Assembly (NCBI RefSeq): GCF_027247405.1
Contig: NZ_CP097463.1
Location: 4,092,001 to 4,156,000 of the forward strand
Source of the DNA: Jatrophihabitans cynanchi
GTDB taxonomy: Bacteria > Actinomycetota > Actinomycetes > Mycobacteriales > Jatrophihabitantaceae
DNA: 64,000 nt
Direction: 5' to 3'
The notes beneath the pieces were generated by a model. That model did not search any database, was not told the origin of the DNA, and was given only the letters and a program-made list of their open reading frames with translations. Positions within the stretch are counted from its first letter, which is position 1. The number at the start of each line of letters is the position of its first letter. Position numbers and translations under genes: made by a program. Of this stretch, positions 16,105 through 26,628 are shown in pieces.

Positions 16105-17088
16105 ATGGACGCACCGGATCGGACGGCGCACACCGTGTCGTCGGCCGCGCACGTCCCGGTGTTGCTGGAACGCACCCTCGCGCTGCTCGCACCCGCGCTC
16201 GCCGACCGGCCGGCCGTCGCCGTGGACGCGACGCTGGGACTGGGCGGGCACGCCGAAGCGCTGCTGGCCGCGCACCCGCAACTCACCCTGGTCGGGCTGG
16301 ATCGCGATCCGGCCGCGCTGTCGCGCAGCCGCGAGCGGCTCGCCCCGTTCGCCCGCAGGGTGCACCTGGTCCATGCCGTCTATGACCGGATGCCCGAGGT
16401 GCTCGACGAACTCGGGATGGGCGGGGTGGACGGCGTGCTGTTCGACCTCGGCGTGTCCTCGATGCAGCTGGACGTCGCCGAGCGCGGGTTCGCGTACGCG
16501 CAGGACGCGCCGCTGGACATGCGGATGGACGCCTCGCAGGGCATCACCGCGGCCGAGGTGGTCAACAGCTACCCGGTGCCCAGGCTCGCCAAGGTGCTGC
16601 GCGACTACGGGGAGGAGCACTTCGCGCTGCGCATCGCCCAGGCGATCGCGCGGGCCAGGCGCACCGCCCCGCTTCGCTCCACCGCCGAGCTCGCCGAACT
16701 GGTCCGTTCCGCGATTCCCGCGGCCACCCGCCGGCACGGCGGGCACCCGGCCAAGCGCACCTTCCAGGCGCTGCGGATCGAGGTGAACGGCGAGCTGGAG
16801 GCACTGCGCGCGGCGATGCCGGCGGCGCTCGCGGCGCTGCAGGTGGGAGGTCGCGTCGTCGTGCTGTCCTACCAGTCGCTGGAGGACCGGATCGTGAAGC
16901 AGGCGCTGGCCGCGCTCGCCACCGATCGCACCCCGGTCGGCCTGCCGGTCAGCCTGGCCGACCGCGGCCCTGAGCTGCGCCTGCTCACCCGGGGCAGCGA
17001 ACCGGCCACGGACGCCGAGATCGCGGACAACCCGCGGGCAGCGTCCGTCCGGCTGCGCGCCGCCGAGCGGATCAGGAAGGCGTCCTGA
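16105..17088 (+). CDS. rsmH: 16S rRNA (cytosine1402-N4)-methyltransferase
   Basis: 327 aa. RsmH (MraW) methylates N4 of C1402 in the ribosomal P site. Visible features: [13 protein letters not shown] at the start, SAM motif [40 protein letters not shown] and the C-terminal [15 protein letters not shown]. The stop overlaps the ftsL start by one base. It is the first enzyme gene of the tightly packed dcw run and is presumably transcribed with it. Confidence 0.96.
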   Translation: MDAPDRTAHTVSSAAHVPVLLERTLALLAPALADRPAVAVDATLGLGGHAEALLAAHPQLTLVGLDRDPAALSRSRERLAPFARRVHLVHAVYDRMPEVLDELGMGGVDGVLFDLGVSSMQLDVAERGFAYAQDAPLDMRMDASQGITAAEVVNSYPVPRLAKVLRDYGEEHFALRIAQAIARARRTAPLRSTAELAELVRSAIPAATRRHGGHPAKRTFQALRIEVNGELEALRAAMPAALAALQVGGRVVVLSYQSLEDRIVKQALAALATDRTPVGLPVSLADRGPELRLLTRGSEPATDAEIADNPRAASVRLRAAERIRKAS

Positions 17089-17636
17089 TGAGCCGGCCCG
17101 TGCCCAAGCACGCCCCGCGCGTGCCGTTCGCGTTGCTGGTGCTCGGCCTGCTGGTCGGCGGTCTGGTGCTGCTGCTCATGCTGAACACCGCCTCGGCCGC
17201 CAACGAGCTGCGCCGGCACGACCTCGCCGCCCAGGACGCGAGCGTTGCCGCGCAGGTGGAGCAGTTGCACAACGAGGTTGCGGCCAGCGCGGCGCCGGGA
17301 AACCTGGCCAGGATCGCCGGGCAACTCGGCATGGTGCCGGCCGGCAATCCGGCATTCCTGCAGATCGAGCCGGACGGGCGCGTGCGGGTGCTCGGCAGCG
17401 CGGCGCCGGTCACGGCCGCGCCGGTGGCGCCGACCAAGACGGCGACCAAGACGGCTGCCAGGACGGGGACCAAGACGGCGGCAAAGACGCCTGGCCACAA
17501 CGCGACGAGCACCGGGATCAAGAGCACCGGGATCAAGAGCACCGGGACGGCCGCGACCAAGAGCACCAAGACCGGCACGGCACCGTCCACACCCACACCG
17601 CAGCCCACCACCACGCTGCCCGGAGGCACCCGATGA
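17088..17636 (+). CDS. ftsL: FtsL-like septum formation protein
   Basis: 182 aa. One N-terminal membrane segment (about residues 12-34) followed by a short predicted coiled coil (NELRRHDLAAQDASVAAQVEQLHNEV, split here for length: NELRRHDLAAQ then QVEQLHNEV) and the FtsL/FtsB-type end at about residue 80-95. The C-terminal 80 residues are a Thr/Lys/Pro-rich tail with TKTATKTA and duplicated GIKST units, unusual for FtsL. Identified mainly by position between rsmH and ftsI plus topology. FtsL recruits and activates the FtsQ/W/I septal synthesis complex. The ATG overlaps the rsmH stop, and its end overlaps the ftsI start (ATGA). Confidence 0.8.
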   Translation: MSRPVPKHAPRVPFALLVLGLLVGGLVLLLMLNTASAANELRRHDLAAQDASVAAQVEQLHNEVAASAAPGNLARIAGQLGMVPAGNPAFLQIEPDGRVRVLGSAAPVTAAPVAPTKTATKTAARTGTKTAAKTPGHNATSTGIKSTGIKSTGTAATKSTKTGTAPSTPTPQPTTTLPGGTR

Positions 17637-19702
17637 CGTACCGGCCCGATCCGCGCCGCGGCCGGCCCGTCCCACGCCAGAGCCAGCAGGGACGCCAGCC
17701 GGGAGCGCGGTCGGGAGCGCGCTCCACCCCGGCGCCGCCGCGATCCAGCTCCGTCCCGCGGCCGTCCGGCCCGGTCCGGGCTACCACTCGCGCGACCCCG
17801 CGCGCCGGGGCGGCTCGTCCCGATCCCCGCTCCGCAGCCGCGGCGCGCCCGAGCCGCCCGAGCCGCCCGAGCCGCCCGAGCCGCCCGCCCCGCCCGAGCC
17901 GCCCGCCCCGCCCGCGCCGGCGGGTACGCCACCTGCGCCTGGGCCGGCTGCAGGGCCGGCTGCGCTACGGCTTCGCCGCGGTGTGCACGCTGCTGCTGGT
18001 CATCGGCGGCCGGCTGGTCCAACTTCAGGGCATCGACCACGGCGACTACGCCAGCGCCGCGAAGGCACAGCGCGTGGACACCATCGCGCTGCACGCGTTG
18101 CGCGGCTCGATCGTGGATCGCGACGGCACGGTCCTGGCCTACACGTCGGCCGCGCAGGACGTCACCGCCGACCCGCACCAGATCGACGTGGCGCACCGGG
18201 CCGACTACGCCGCCCAGCTCGCGCCGCTGCTGGGCGTGGATCAGGACACGATCGCGAGCGAACTCGCCAAGCCCGGCCGCTACGCGCTGCTCGCCGAGGC
18301 GCTCTCTCCGGTCGCAGCGGCGAAGGTCGACGAGCTGGCATTGCGCGGCATCTACACCCAACCCACCACGCAGCGGCTCTATCCGGGCCGCACCACCGCG
18401 GCGAACGTCATCGGCACGGTGCACTCGGACGGCACGGGAGCCGCCGGCATCGAGTCGCAGTTCAACTCGGTGCTGGCCGGGCACGACGGGAGCTTGACGT
18501 ACAGCGTCGACAACGTCGGCAACATCAACCCGAGCAGCCGGACGGTGCGCGACGCGGCGCGCAACGGCGGCACGATCGCGCTCACGATCGACCAGAGCCT
18601 GCAGTTCATCGCCCAGCAGTACCTGGACAAGGCCGTCCCCGAGTCGCGGGCGCGCGGCGCGCAACTCGCGGTGCTGGACGCCCACACCGGGCAGGTGCTC
18701 GCGCTGGCGTCCTCGGGCACGTTCGACGCGAGCGACCCGAACACCATCGACCCGAACACGCCGATCAATCCGCCGATCATGAGCGCGTTCGAGCCCGGCT
18801 CGGTGCAGAAGGCGATCACCTTCGCCGCGGCGATCGAGGAGAACAAGATCACGCCCCGGACGGTGCTGTCGGTCCCCGCCCGGATGACGATGGGCGGCGT
18901 CACGATCAGCGACGCCTGGTGGCATCCGACCGAGAAGTTCACGGCGACCGGCGTGCTGGCCGAGTCCTCCAACGTCGGCACGCTACTGATCGCGCAGAAG
19001 TTGGGGCCGGCCGTCTGGGACTCGTACGAGCAAAAGTTCGGCGTCGGGACCAAGACCGGCATCGAACTGCCCGGCGAGAGCGCCGGCTACCTTCCGCCGA
19101 TGGACAAGTGGACCGCGTCCACGTTCGCGAACCTGCCGTTCGGCCAGGGCGAGAGCATGACCGTGCTGCAACTCGCCTCGATCTACCAGACGCTGGCCAA
19201 CGACGGGGTGCGCATCCCGCCGCGGATCGTGAAGTCGATCACCGCATCCGACGGCAGCACCACCACGACCTCGCAGCCGGCCGGGATCCGCGTGGTCAGC
19301 CCGCAGACGGCGCAGACCGTGCGCACCATGCTCGAGTCAGTGACGCTGCCCGGCGGCACCGGGGTCAAGGCGGCGATCCCCGGCTACCGGGTGGCGGGCA
19401 AGACGGGCACCGCCCAGCAGCCGGACCCGAACCATGGCGGGCGCTACTCCAGCACCATGAACTGGGACACCTTCGCCGGCGTGGTTCCGGCCGACGACCC
19501 GCAGTTCGTGGTCGCGATCATGGTCGACAACCCGGCGCACGGACTTGAGGGCGGCGACGTCGCGGCCCCGCTGTTCAACCAGATCGCGAGCTACGAGTTG
19601 CAGCACGCGCACATCCCGCCGACCGGCTCGACGTCCAAGCACGTGCCGCTGCAGGTGTGCGACGCGACGACCCGGATGAGCGCACCAAGTACCGTTTGCT
19701 GA
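17633..19702 (+). CDS. ftsI: Penicillin-binding protein FtsI (PBP3), septal transpeptidase
   Basis: 689 aa. A 110-residue cytoplasmic head is Arg/Pro/Ser-rich with repeated RPS units, then one membrane anchor, a PBP dimer domain (GSIVDRDGTVLAYT) and a transpeptidase domain. The active-site motifs are complete: SxxK in EPGSVQK, SxN in ESSNVG and KTG in AGKTGTAQ. It crosslinks peptidoglycan at the division septum. No PASTA domain is present. It overlaps ftsL and lies 1 nt upstream of murE. The repetitive head is encoded by a CCGAGCCGC-type repeat near 17850-17910 and could vary in length. Confidence 0.95.
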   Translation: MTYRPDPRRGRPVPRQSQQGRQPGARSGARSTPAPPRSSSVPRPSGPVRATTRATPRAGAARPDPRSAAAARPSRPSRPSRPSRPPRPSRPPRPRRRVRHLRLGRLQGRLRYGFAAVCTLLLVIGGRLVQLQGIDHGDYASAAKAQRVDTIALHALRGSIVDRDGTVLAYTSAAQDVTADPHQIDVAHRADYAAQLAPLLGVDQDTIASELAKPGRYALLAEALSPVAAAKVDELALRGIYTQPTTQRLYPGRTTAANVIGTVHSDGTGAAGIESQFNSVLAGHDGSLTYSVDNVGNINPSSRTVRDAARNGGTIALTIDQSLQFIAQQYLDKAVPESRARGAQLAVLDAHTGQVLALASSGTFDASDPNTIDPNTPINPPIMSAFEPGSVQKAITFAAAIEENKITPRTVLSVPARMTMGGVTISDAWWHPTEKFTATGVLAESSNVGTLLIAQKLGPAVWDSYEQKFGVGTKTGIELPGESAGYLPPMDKWTASTFANLPFGQGESMTVLQLASIYQTLANDGVRIPPRIVKSITASDGSTTTTSQPAGIRVVSPQTAQTVRTMLESVTLPGGTGVKAAIPGYRVAGKTGTAQQPDPNHGGRYSSTMNWDTFAGVVPADDPQFVVAIMVDNPAHGLEGGDVAAPLFNQIASYELQHAHIPPTGSTSKHVPLQVCDATTRMSAPSTVC

Positions 19703-19703
19703 C

Positions 19704-21236
19704 GTGCCGGACGCTCTCATCGACGCTGCCGGGGAGATCCCCCGCCCAGCCCAGGTCGAACCGGTGCGCCTGCGGGCACTGCGGCTCGGTACGGGCCGGG
19801 TAGACGGCGCGGGCAGCGCGGATGTCGCGGTGTCGGGGGTCACCGCGACGAGCGCCGCGGTGCGGCCGGGTGACCTGTTCGCAGCGCTGCCCGGGCGCAC
19901 CGCGCACGGCGCCGCCTACGTGCCGCAGGCGCTGGCGTCCGGTGCGGTGGCGGTGCTCACCGATCCGGCGGGCCGGTCCGCCGTGCCCGACGCGGTCCCC
20001 ACTGTCGTCGTCGAGGACGTGCGTGCCGTGCTCGGCGCGCTGGCCGCCCAGGTGTACGGCGACCCGAGCCGTCGCCTGCGCGTACAGGCCGTGACCGGAA
20101 CGAGCGGCAAGACCACCACGACGTACTTCCTGCGTGCCGGCCTGCGCGCCGCCGGCCGCACGACCGGGCTGATCGGGACGGTCGCGACCCTGATCGGCGA
20201 CCGCGAGGTGAAGACCGGCTTCACCACACCCGAGGCGCCGGAGGTCCATGCGCTGCTCGCGGTCATGGCCGAGGCGGGGGTGGGCGATGTCGCGATGGAG
20301 GTGTCCAGCCACGCGCTCGCGATGGGCCGCGTCGACGGGGTGCGGTTCGAGACCGCCGCGTTCACGAACCTGTCGCAGGACCACCTGGACTTCCACGCGG
20401 ACATGGCGGACTACTTCGCGGCCAAGGCCAGGCTGTTCGACGGCCGGGCGCGCAACGCGGTCGTCGTGACCGACGACGAATGGGGCGTGCGGATGGCCGC
20501 GATCGCCGGGCCGGAGGTGGTGACGGTGAACACCGGCGGCGACGCGGCGACGTGGCGGGCGAGCGAGGTGCGGGCGAGCGCGGACGGCCACACCCGATTC
20601 CGGGTGCTCGGCCCGCACGCGGACGTCGAGACCGCCTGCGCGGTGCCCGGCCGGTACAACGTCGCGAACGCGCTGCTCGCGATCGCGATGCTCGAGCAGG
20701 TGGGCGTGCCGGTCGAGGTGGCCGCGCCGGCGGTCGCGGTCGCGACAGTGCCCGGGCGCATGGAACGCATCGACGCCGGGCAGCCGTTCCTCGCGATCGT
20801 CGACTACAGCCACAAGCCGGCTGCCGTGGACGGGGCGTTGCGGGCACTGCGCCCGCTCACCCGGGGGCGGCTGATCATCGTGCTCGGCTGCGGCGGCGAC
20901 CGCGACCGTGGCAAGCGGCCGCACATGGGCGCGATCGCAGCGCGCGCCGCTGACCTGCTGGTGATCACCGACGACAACCCGCGCTCCGAGGACCCCGCCG
21001 CAATCCGCGGCGCGATGCGCGACGGCGCGCTCGCGGTCCCGGCCGCAGAGCGCGGCGAAGTGATCGAGATCGGTGACCGCGCCGCGGCCATCGCACACGC
21101 CGTCGACCTTGCCCGCGTAGGTGACACGGTTCTCGTCGCGGGCAAGGGCCACGAGGCGGGGCAGGAGATCGCCGGCACGGTGCACCCGTTCGACGACAGG
21201 AGCGTGTTGCGGCACGCGCTGGAGGCCGCCCGGTGA
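19704..21236 (+). CDS. murE: UDP-MurNAc-tripeptide synthetase (meso-DAP adding)
   Basis: 510 aa. ATP-binding loop GTSGKTTTTYFLR (about residue 132), Mur ligase central motifs (EVSSHALAMGRV, NLSQDHLDFH) and the C-terminal DNPRSEDP. The DNPR motif recognises meso-diaminopimelate, so the peptidoglycan is the A1-gamma type (meso-DAP), not Lys. The GTG at 19704 is 1 nt after ftsI. The stop overlaps the murF start by 4 nt. Confidence 0.96.
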   Translation: MPDALIDAAGEIPRPAQVEPVRLRALRLGTGRVDGAGSADVAVSGVTATSAAVRPGDLFAALPGRTAHGAAYVPQALASGAVAVLTDPAGRSAVPDAVPTVVVEDVRAVLGALAAQVYGDPSRRLRVQAVTGTSGKTTTTYFLRAGLRAAGRTTGLIGTVATLIGDREVKTGFTTPEAPEVHALLAVMAEAGVGDVAMEVSSHALAMGRVDGVRFETAAFTNLSQDHLDFHADMADYFAAKARLFDGRARNAVVVTDDEWGVRMAAIAGPEVVTVNTGGDAATWRASEVRASADGHTRFRVLGPHADVETACAVPGRYNVANALLAIAMLEQVGVPVEVAAPAVAVATVPGRMERIDAGQPFLAIVDYSHKPAAVDGALRALRPLTRGRLIIVLGCGGDRDRGKRPHMGAIAARAADLLVITDDNPRSEDPAAIRGAMRDGALAVPAAERGEVIEIGDRAAAIAHAVDLARVGDTVLVAGKGHEAGQEIAGTVHPFDDRSVLRHALEAAR

Positions 21237-22672
21237 TCGCGATGACGCTCGCCGAGATCGCCGAGGCGCTGGGTGGCCGGCTGCACGCGGCGGACCCGGA
21301 CGCGCTGGTCACCCGGCCGCTCGAATTCGACTCGCGACACTGCGAGCCGGGCGGGCTGTTCCTCGCGCTGACCGGCGAACACGTCGACGGTCACGACTTC
21401 GTCGACACGGCCATCGCGAACGGAGCGGTGGCCGCGATCGTCACCCGCGAGGTGGACGCGGCGTGCATCGTGGTCGCCGACGGCCTCGCCGCGCTCGCCA
21501 CACTGGCGACGGTCGTGTCACGCCGCCTGCAGGCGCGGATCGTCGGCATCACCGGCTCGTCCGGCAAGACGTCGACGAAGGATCTGGTCGCGCAGCTGCT
21601 GAGCCGGCTCGGCCCGACCGTCGCGCCGCCCGGATCGTTCAACAACGAGCTCGGGCATCCGTACACGGTGTTGCTCGCCGACGAGCAGACCCGCTTCCTG
21701 GTGCTGGAGAACAGCGCCCGCGGCATCGGCCACATCCGGTACCTGACCGGGATCGCCCGGCCCGGTATCGCGGTCGAACTCAACGTCGGTTCCGCGCACC
21801 TGGGCGAGTTCGGTTCGCGGCAGGCGATCGCGCAGGCCAAGGGCGAGCTGGTCGAGGCACTGCCGGCGGCGGCCGACGGCGGGGTCGCGATCCTGAACGC
21901 CGACGACCCGTTCGTCGCCGCGATGGCCGAGCGGACCGCGGCGCGCGTGGTGACGTACGGCGAGAGCAACGACGTCGACGTCCGCGCCGACCACGTCGTG
22001 CTGGACGACCTCGGCCGCGCCGCGTTCATGCTCAACTACGCGCAGCAGTCCGCACCCGTCGTGCTGCGGCTCGTCGGCGGACACCATGTCGGCAACGCAC
22101 TGGCGGCGGCGGCGGTCGCACTCGAGTGCGGCATGCCGTTTCCCGCCGTCGCCGAGGCGCTGAGCGAGGCACGTGCGATCTCGCGCTGGCGGATGGAACT
22201 CACCGAGCGCGACGACGGCGTGCTGATCATCAACGACGCGTACAACGCCAACCCGGAGTCGATGCGCGCCGCGCTGAAGGCGCTCGCGTCCGTCGCCCGG
22301 GCCCGGCGCGCGACGGGTGGGCGATCCTTCGCCGTGCTCGGACCGATGGCCGAACTCGGCGCGGACGGCCCGGCCGAGCACGACGCGATCGGACGGCTCG
22401 CGGTCCGGCTGGACGTCTCGCAACTCATCGCGGTGGGGGAGCAGGCCCGGCCGATCCAACACGGGGCCGCCCTGGAAGGCTCATGGGACGGCGAGTCGCG
22501 GTGGGTGCCGGACGTCGCGGCCGCGATCGCCCTGCTGCGCGAGCTGTTACGGCCGGGCGATGTGGTGCTCGTCAAGGCATCCCGCGCGGCGAGCCTGGAA
22601 CGGGTGGCGCTGGCGATCGCCGAAGATGCAACGGGACTGCCGACGAGCGACGGTGAGGAGGGCACGGCGTGA
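21233..22672 (+). CDS. murF: UDP-MurNAc-tripeptide D-alanyl-D-alanine ligase
   Basis: 479 aa. Adds D-Ala-D-Ala to UDP-MurNAc-tripeptide. ATP-binding loop [14 protein letters not shown] (about residue 104), [10 protein letters not shown], and the C-terminal domain entry [15 protein letters not shown] that defines MurF. The GTG overlaps murE (GTGA) and the end overlaps mraY (GTGA), implying translational coupling. No ddl gene lies in the window, so the dipeptide is made from a locus elsewhere. Confidence 0.96.
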   Translation: MIAMTLAEIAEALGGRLHAADPDALVTRPLEFDSRHCEPGGLFLALTGEHVDGHDFVDTAIANGAVAAIVTREVDAACIVVADGLAALATLATVVSRRLQARIVGITGSSGKTSTKDLVAQLLSRLGPTVAPPGSFNNELGHPYTVLLADEQTRFLVLENSARGIGHIRYLTGIARPGIAVELNVGSAHLGEFGSRQAIAQAKGELVEALPAAADGGVAILNADDPFVAAMAERTAARVVTYGESNDVDVRADHVVLDDLGRAAFMLNYAQQSAPVVLRLVGGHHVGNALAAAAVALECGMPFPAVAEALSEARAISRWRMELTERDDGVLIINDAYNANPESMRAALKALASVARARRATGGRSFAVLGPMAELGADGPAEHDAIGRLAVRLDVSQLIAVGEQARPIQHGAALEGSWDGESRWVPDVAAAIALLRELLRPGDVVLVKASRAASLERVALAIAEDATGLPTSDGEEGTA

Positions 22673-23760
22673 AGACGATTCTCATCGCCGCGCTCGTCTC
22701 GCTCGTCACCTCCATCTTGTGCACGCCGGTCGTGGTCGCCTGGTTCCGGCGCCGCGGCTTCGGCCAGGAGATCCGCAGCGACGGCCCGCAGAGCCACCTG
22801 ATCAAGCGCGGCACCCCGACGATGGGCGGCGTCGCGATCGTCGGCTCGACTGTTCTCGGCTACGCGGTCGCGCACGTGATCATCGCGCTCCGCGGTGGCG
22901 GCGGCCCGGAGGCCTCCGGGGTGTTGCTGCTGTTCCTCATGGTGGGCATCGGGGTCGTCGGCTTCCTCGACGACTTCATCAAGATCCGCAAGCAGCGCAG
23001 CCTGGGCCTGCGCGCGCGTGCCAAGTTCGGCGGCCAGCTCCTCGTCGGCGTCGTGTTCGGCGTGCTCGCGCTGCAGTTCCGCGATTCATTGGGCATCACA
23101 CCCGCGTCGACCCACCTGTCGTACGTGCGCGACCTCAGCGCGATCAGCGTCGGATCGGTCGGCTTCGTCGTGCTCGCCTACGTCATCGTCACCGCCACCT
23201 CCAACGCGGTGAACCTGACCGATGGCCTGGACGGGCTGGTGGCCGGCGCGTCGGCGATGGTGTTCGGCGCGTTCACGCTGATCTCCTTCCTGCAGTACCG
23301 CAACACCTGCGGGTCGAACCCGGCCGCCGGCTGCTACCAGGTGCGCGACCCGCTCGACGTCGCCCTGGTCGCGGCCGCGGCGATGGCCGCCTGCTTCGGC
23401 TTCCTGTGGTGGAACGCCTCGCCCGCGCAGATCTTCATGGGTGACACCGGCTCGATGGCGCTCGGCGGCCTGATGGCCGGGCTGGCGATCGTGACGCACA
23501 CCGAGCTGCTGCTGGTCGTCCTCGGTGGCCTGTTCGCGATGGTCACGCTGTCTGACGTCATCCAGATCGGCTGGTTCAAGTTCACCCGCATCCGCACCGG
23601 CACCGGTAGACGGGTGTTCCGGATGGCCCCGCTGCACCACCACTTCGAGCTGGGCGGCTGGGAGGAGATGACGATCATCGTCCGGTTCTGGATCGTCGGC
23701 GGGCTCGCGGTGGCCTTCGGAATGGGGCTGTTCTACGCGGACTTCATCGGCAATGGCTGA
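22669..23760 (+). CDS. mraY: Phospho-MurNAc-pentapeptide transferase
   Basis: 363 aa, about 10 membrane segments. Transfers phospho-MurNAc-pentapeptide to undecaprenyl phosphate to form lipid I. Family signatures: KRGTPTMGG, the acidic loop [36 protein letters not shown] and the HHH motif [10 protein letters not shown]. Overlaps murF by 4 nt and murD by 8 nt. Confidence 0.97.
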   Translation: MKTILIAALVSLVTSILCTPVVVAWFRRRGFGQEIRSDGPQSHLIKRGTPTMGGVAIVGSTVLGYAVAHVIIALRGGGGPEASGVLLLFLMVGIGVVGFLDDFIKIRKQRSLGLRARAKFGGQLLVGVVFGVLALQFRDSLGITPASTHLSYVRDLSAISVGSVGFVVLAYVIVTATSNAVNLTDGLDGLVAGASAMVFGAFTLISFLQYRNTCGSNPAAGCYQVRDPLDVALVAAAAMAACFGFLWWNASPAQIFMGDTGSMALGGLMAGLAIVTHTELLLVVLGGLFAMVTLSDVIQIGWFKFTRIRTGTGRRVFRMAPLHHHFELGGWEEMTIIVRFWIVGGLAVAFGMGLFYADFIGNG

Positions 23761-25129
23761 CGGCGGTGCCGCGTTCACCGGCGCGACGGTGCTGGTGTGC
23801 GGCGCCGGGCTGGCCGGGCGGAGCGCGGTCGAGGCGCTGCTGCGCCGCAGGGCGCGGGTGCTGCTCACCGACCGGGACCGCGGTGCCGCGGTCGACACGC
23901 TGGTGGCGGCCGGCGCGCGGTTCGTCGGCGCGCCCGAGGTCGTCCCGCCCGGCGTGGACGTGCTGGTCACCTCGCCCGGCTGGCGCCCGGACCACCCGCT
24001 GCTACACGACGCGGTGACCCGCGGGATCGGCGTGCTGGGCGAGGTCGAGTTCGCCTGGCAGCTGAGGCGATCCGGCGCCGCCCCATGGCTGGCGGTGACC
24101 GGCACGAACGGCAAGACGACGACCGTCCGCATGCTCGAGTCCGTGCTGCGCGCGGCCGGCGAACACGCACTCGCGGTCGGCAACGTCGGGGTCCCGGTGA
24201 TCGATGCGGTGGACGCCGACTGGGACGTCCTCGCGGTCGAGGTGTCCAGCTTCCAGCTGCACTGGTCCGCGACCTTCGCGCCGGATGCCGCAGCGGTGCT
24301 CAACCTGGCACCCGATCACCTGGACTGGCACGGCTCCATGTCCGCCTACGCACGGGCCAAGGCGATGATCTGGCGCGGCCCGGTCGCGATCGGCAACGCG
24401 GACGACCCGGTGGTGGCCGACTTGCTGGCGGCGTCCGGCGCGAGCACGAAGGTGTCGTTCACGCTGGGTGATCCGGTGCCCGGTCAGCTCGGCGTGCGCG
24501 ACGGGCTGCTGGTCGACCGTGCGTTCGGCGACGGTGTCGAGCTGATACCGCTGGCCGAGGTGCGCCCGTCCGGGGCGCACAACGTCGCCAACGCGCTGGC
24601 GGCCGCTGCGCTGGCCCGCTCGCACGGCGTCGCGCCCGCCGCCGTCGCCGCCGGGCTGCGGGCGTTCGTCCCCGATCCGCACCGCAACCAGCTGGTCCTC
24701 GAGCGCGGCGGCATCGTCTGGATCGACGACAGCAAGGCGACCAATCCGCACGCTGCCCGGGCCTCGCTCACCGCGTACCCGCGCGTGGTGTGGATCGCCG
24801 GCGGCCAGCTCAAGGACGCCCCGGTCGACGACCTGGTCGCCGAGATCGCCCCGCGGCTGCGCGGCGTGGTGTTGCTCGGCGCCGACCGGGCCGTGGTCGC
24901 GGCCGCATTGCGCCGACACGCGCCGGATGTGCAGGTGATCGAGGTCGGCACAGTTGACGATGGAGCGATGACCGAGGTGGTGCACGCCGCGGCCGGGCTG
25001 GCGCGTCCCGGCGACACCGTGCTGCTCGCACCCGCGGCCGCCTCGTACGACATGTTCACCGGCTATGCGGCGCGCGGCGACGCGTTCGCAGCCGCCGCAC
25101 ACGCGCTCGGCACGGGCGCCGCACGATGA
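23753..25129 (+). CDS. murD: UDP-MurNAc-L-alanine--D-glutamate ligase
   Basis: 458 aa. N-terminal Rossmann-like UDP-binding part ([17 protein letters not shown]), ATP loop [14 protein letters not shown] (about residue 117), [13 protein letters not shown] and the C-terminal [10 protein letters not shown]. Adds D-Glu to UDP-MurNAc-L-Ala in the cytoplasm. Its ATG lies inside the end of mraY and its stop overlaps ftsW (ATGA). Confidence 0.96.
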   Translation: MADGGAAFTGATVLVCGAGLAGRSAVEALLRRRARVLLTDRDRGAAVDTLVAAGARFVGAPEVVPPGVDVLVTSPGWRPDHPLLHDAVTRGIGVLGEVEFAWQLRRSGAAPWLAVTGTNGKTTTVRMLESVLRAAGEHALAVGNVGVPVIDAVDADWDVLAVEVSSFQLHWSATFAPDAAAVLNLAPDHLDWHGSMSAYARAKAMIWRGPVAIGNADDPVVADLLAASGASTKVSFTLGDPVPGQLGVRDGLLVDRAFGDGVELIPLAEVRPSGAHNVANALAAAALARSHGVAPAAVAAGLRAFVPDPHRNQLVLERGGIVWIDDSKATNPHAARASLTAYPRVVWIAGGQLKDAPVDDLVAEIAPRLRGVVLLGADRAVVAAALRRHAPDVQVIEVGTVDDGAMTEVVHAAAGLARPGDTVLLAPAAASYDMFTGYAARGDAFAAAAHALGTGAAR

Positions 25130-26628
25130 AGGATCTGCTCTCGTCGGTGAGCGGCGCCGTCTCGGCCCAGTGGCGCGCACTGGCGCACCACCCGGACGAG
25201 GAGCCGGCCGAGCGCGGACGCTTCCTGGACCGCCCCTACGCATCGGTCCAGCTGCTCCTGCTGGCGGTCCTGGGCCTGCTCGGCTTCGGCGTGCTGATGG
25301 CGGTGTCGACCACCATCGCGGCCTCGCACGACTCGGCCTCCGGCGCGACCTCGCAGCTGTGGTCGCAGGTCGTCAAGGAGATCGAGTTCGTCGCTGTCGG
25401 CGTGCCACTGTTCTGGGTGGCGATGCGGCTGCCGCCGCGCGCGTTCCGCATGCTCGCCTACCCCGCGCTCGCCCTCGCGCTGGTGGCGCTGTTCGCGGTG
25501 CTCATCCCCGGCATCGGCGTCGGCGTGTACGGCGCCCGGCGCTGGATCGACCTCGGCCCGATGCAGCTGCAGCCGTCGGAATTCGCCAAGGTCGCGCTGC
25601 TGCTGTGGGGTGGGGACCTGCTCGCCCGCAAGCAGCAACTCGGCACGCTGCGCCGCGCCCGGCACCTGTTCCTGCCGCTGGTTCCCGGCTTCGCGCTGGT
25701 CACCGCACTGATCATGCTCGAGCCGGACCTGGGCACCACGCTGTGCTTCATGCTGATCCTGCTCGGCCTGCTCTGGATGATCGGGATGCCGGCGCGGTAC
25801 TTCGTCGCGGTGGTCGGCGTCGTGGTCGGCGCGGTCACGCTGCTCGCCGTCACCGCTCCGTACCGGCTGGAGCGGCTGACCACCTTCTTGCACCCGTTCA
25901 AGGACGCGCAGAACTCCGGCTTTCACACCGTCGAGGGGCTCTATGCGCTGGCGTCCGGCGGGCTGTGGGGCGTCGGTCTCGGACAGGGGACGTCCAAGTA
26001 CGGCTGGGTCCCGAACGCCAACTCGGACTACGTGTTCGCGATCATCGGCGAGGAGCTCGGCCTGATCGGCTGCCTCACCGTGCTCGGCCTGTTCGGCCTG
26101 TTCGCCTATACCGGCATGCGGGTAGCGCGGCGCAATGCCGACCCCTTCGTGCGGCTGGTCGCCGGTGCCGCGACCGTGTGGCTGTGCGGCCAGGCCGTGA
26201 TCAACATCGGCTACGTCACCGGACTGCTGCCGGTCACCGGCATCCCGTTGCCGTTCATCTCGGCGGGCGGCACTTCGCTGCTCGCCTCGTTCTTCGTGCT
26301 CGGCATGATGGTCTCCTTCGCCCGGCACGAGGCTCCGGCGGTCACGTACGCGCGCCGCGCCGAGCGACTCGGCCGGCGGTCCCGGATGGAGCGCTGGCTG
26401 CGGGTGCCCGTCCCGCGCGTGTACGCCCCGCCCAAGCGCCGCGCCCGTACCCCAGCCGCCAACCACCCTGCCCGCGCAGCACAATCGGCCCGCGGCGCCG
26501 CCGCGACCAGCCGCGCGGCGCCCACGCCACGACCCGCACGAGCCGCTGCCGCACCGGCGCCCCGCCGGGCCGGGCCCGTGACGCCGCTGCGCGCCACCGG
26601 CACGGACGGGCCACGGAGGGCCCGGTGA
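25126..26628 (+). CDS. ftsW: Septal peptidoglycan glycosyltransferase FtsW (SEDS family)
   Basis: 500 aa. Cytoplasmic N-terminus, about 10 membrane segments, and SEDS signatures GARRWIDLGPMQLQPSEFAKVA, FLHPFKDAQNSGFHTVEGLYAL and LPFISAGGTSLLASF. With FtsI it polymerises and crosslinks septal peptidoglycan. The last 90 residues form a basic Ala/Pro/Arg-rich cytoplasmic tail longer than in E. coli and common in Actinobacteria, probably an interaction region. Overlaps murD and murG by 4 nt each. Confidence 0.95.
   Translation: MKDLLSSVSGAVSAQWRALAHHPDEEPAERGRFLDRPYASVQLLLLAVLGLLGFGVLMAVSTTIAASHDSASGATSQLWSQVVKEIEFVAVGVPLFWVAMRLPPRAFRMLAYPALALALVALFAVLIPGIGVGVYGARRWIDLGPMQLQPSEFAKVALLLWGGDLLARKQQLGTLRRARHLFLPLVPGFALVTALIMLEPDLGTTLCFMLILLGLLWMIGMPARYFVAVVGVVVGAVTLLAVTAPYRLERLTTFLHPFKDAQNSGFHTVEGLYALASGGLWGVGLGQGTSKYGWVPNANSDYVFAIIGEELGLIGCLTVLGLFGLFAYTGMRVARRNADPFVRLVAGAATVWLCGQAVINIGYVTGLLPVTGIPLPFISAGGTSLLASFFVLGMMVSFARHEAPAVTYARRAERLGRRSRMERWLRVPVPRVYAPPKRRARTPAANHPARAAQSARGAAATSRAAPTPRPARAAAAPAPRRAGPVTPLRATGTDGPRRAR

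Noticed and set aside
17850-17930. Transposon or phage boundary suggested by the CCGAGCCGC repeats in ftsI
   Set aside because: The repeats are in frame (Arg-Pro-Ser) in the cytoplasmic head of FtsI, a common place for low complexity; no terminal repeats or transposase are nearby.
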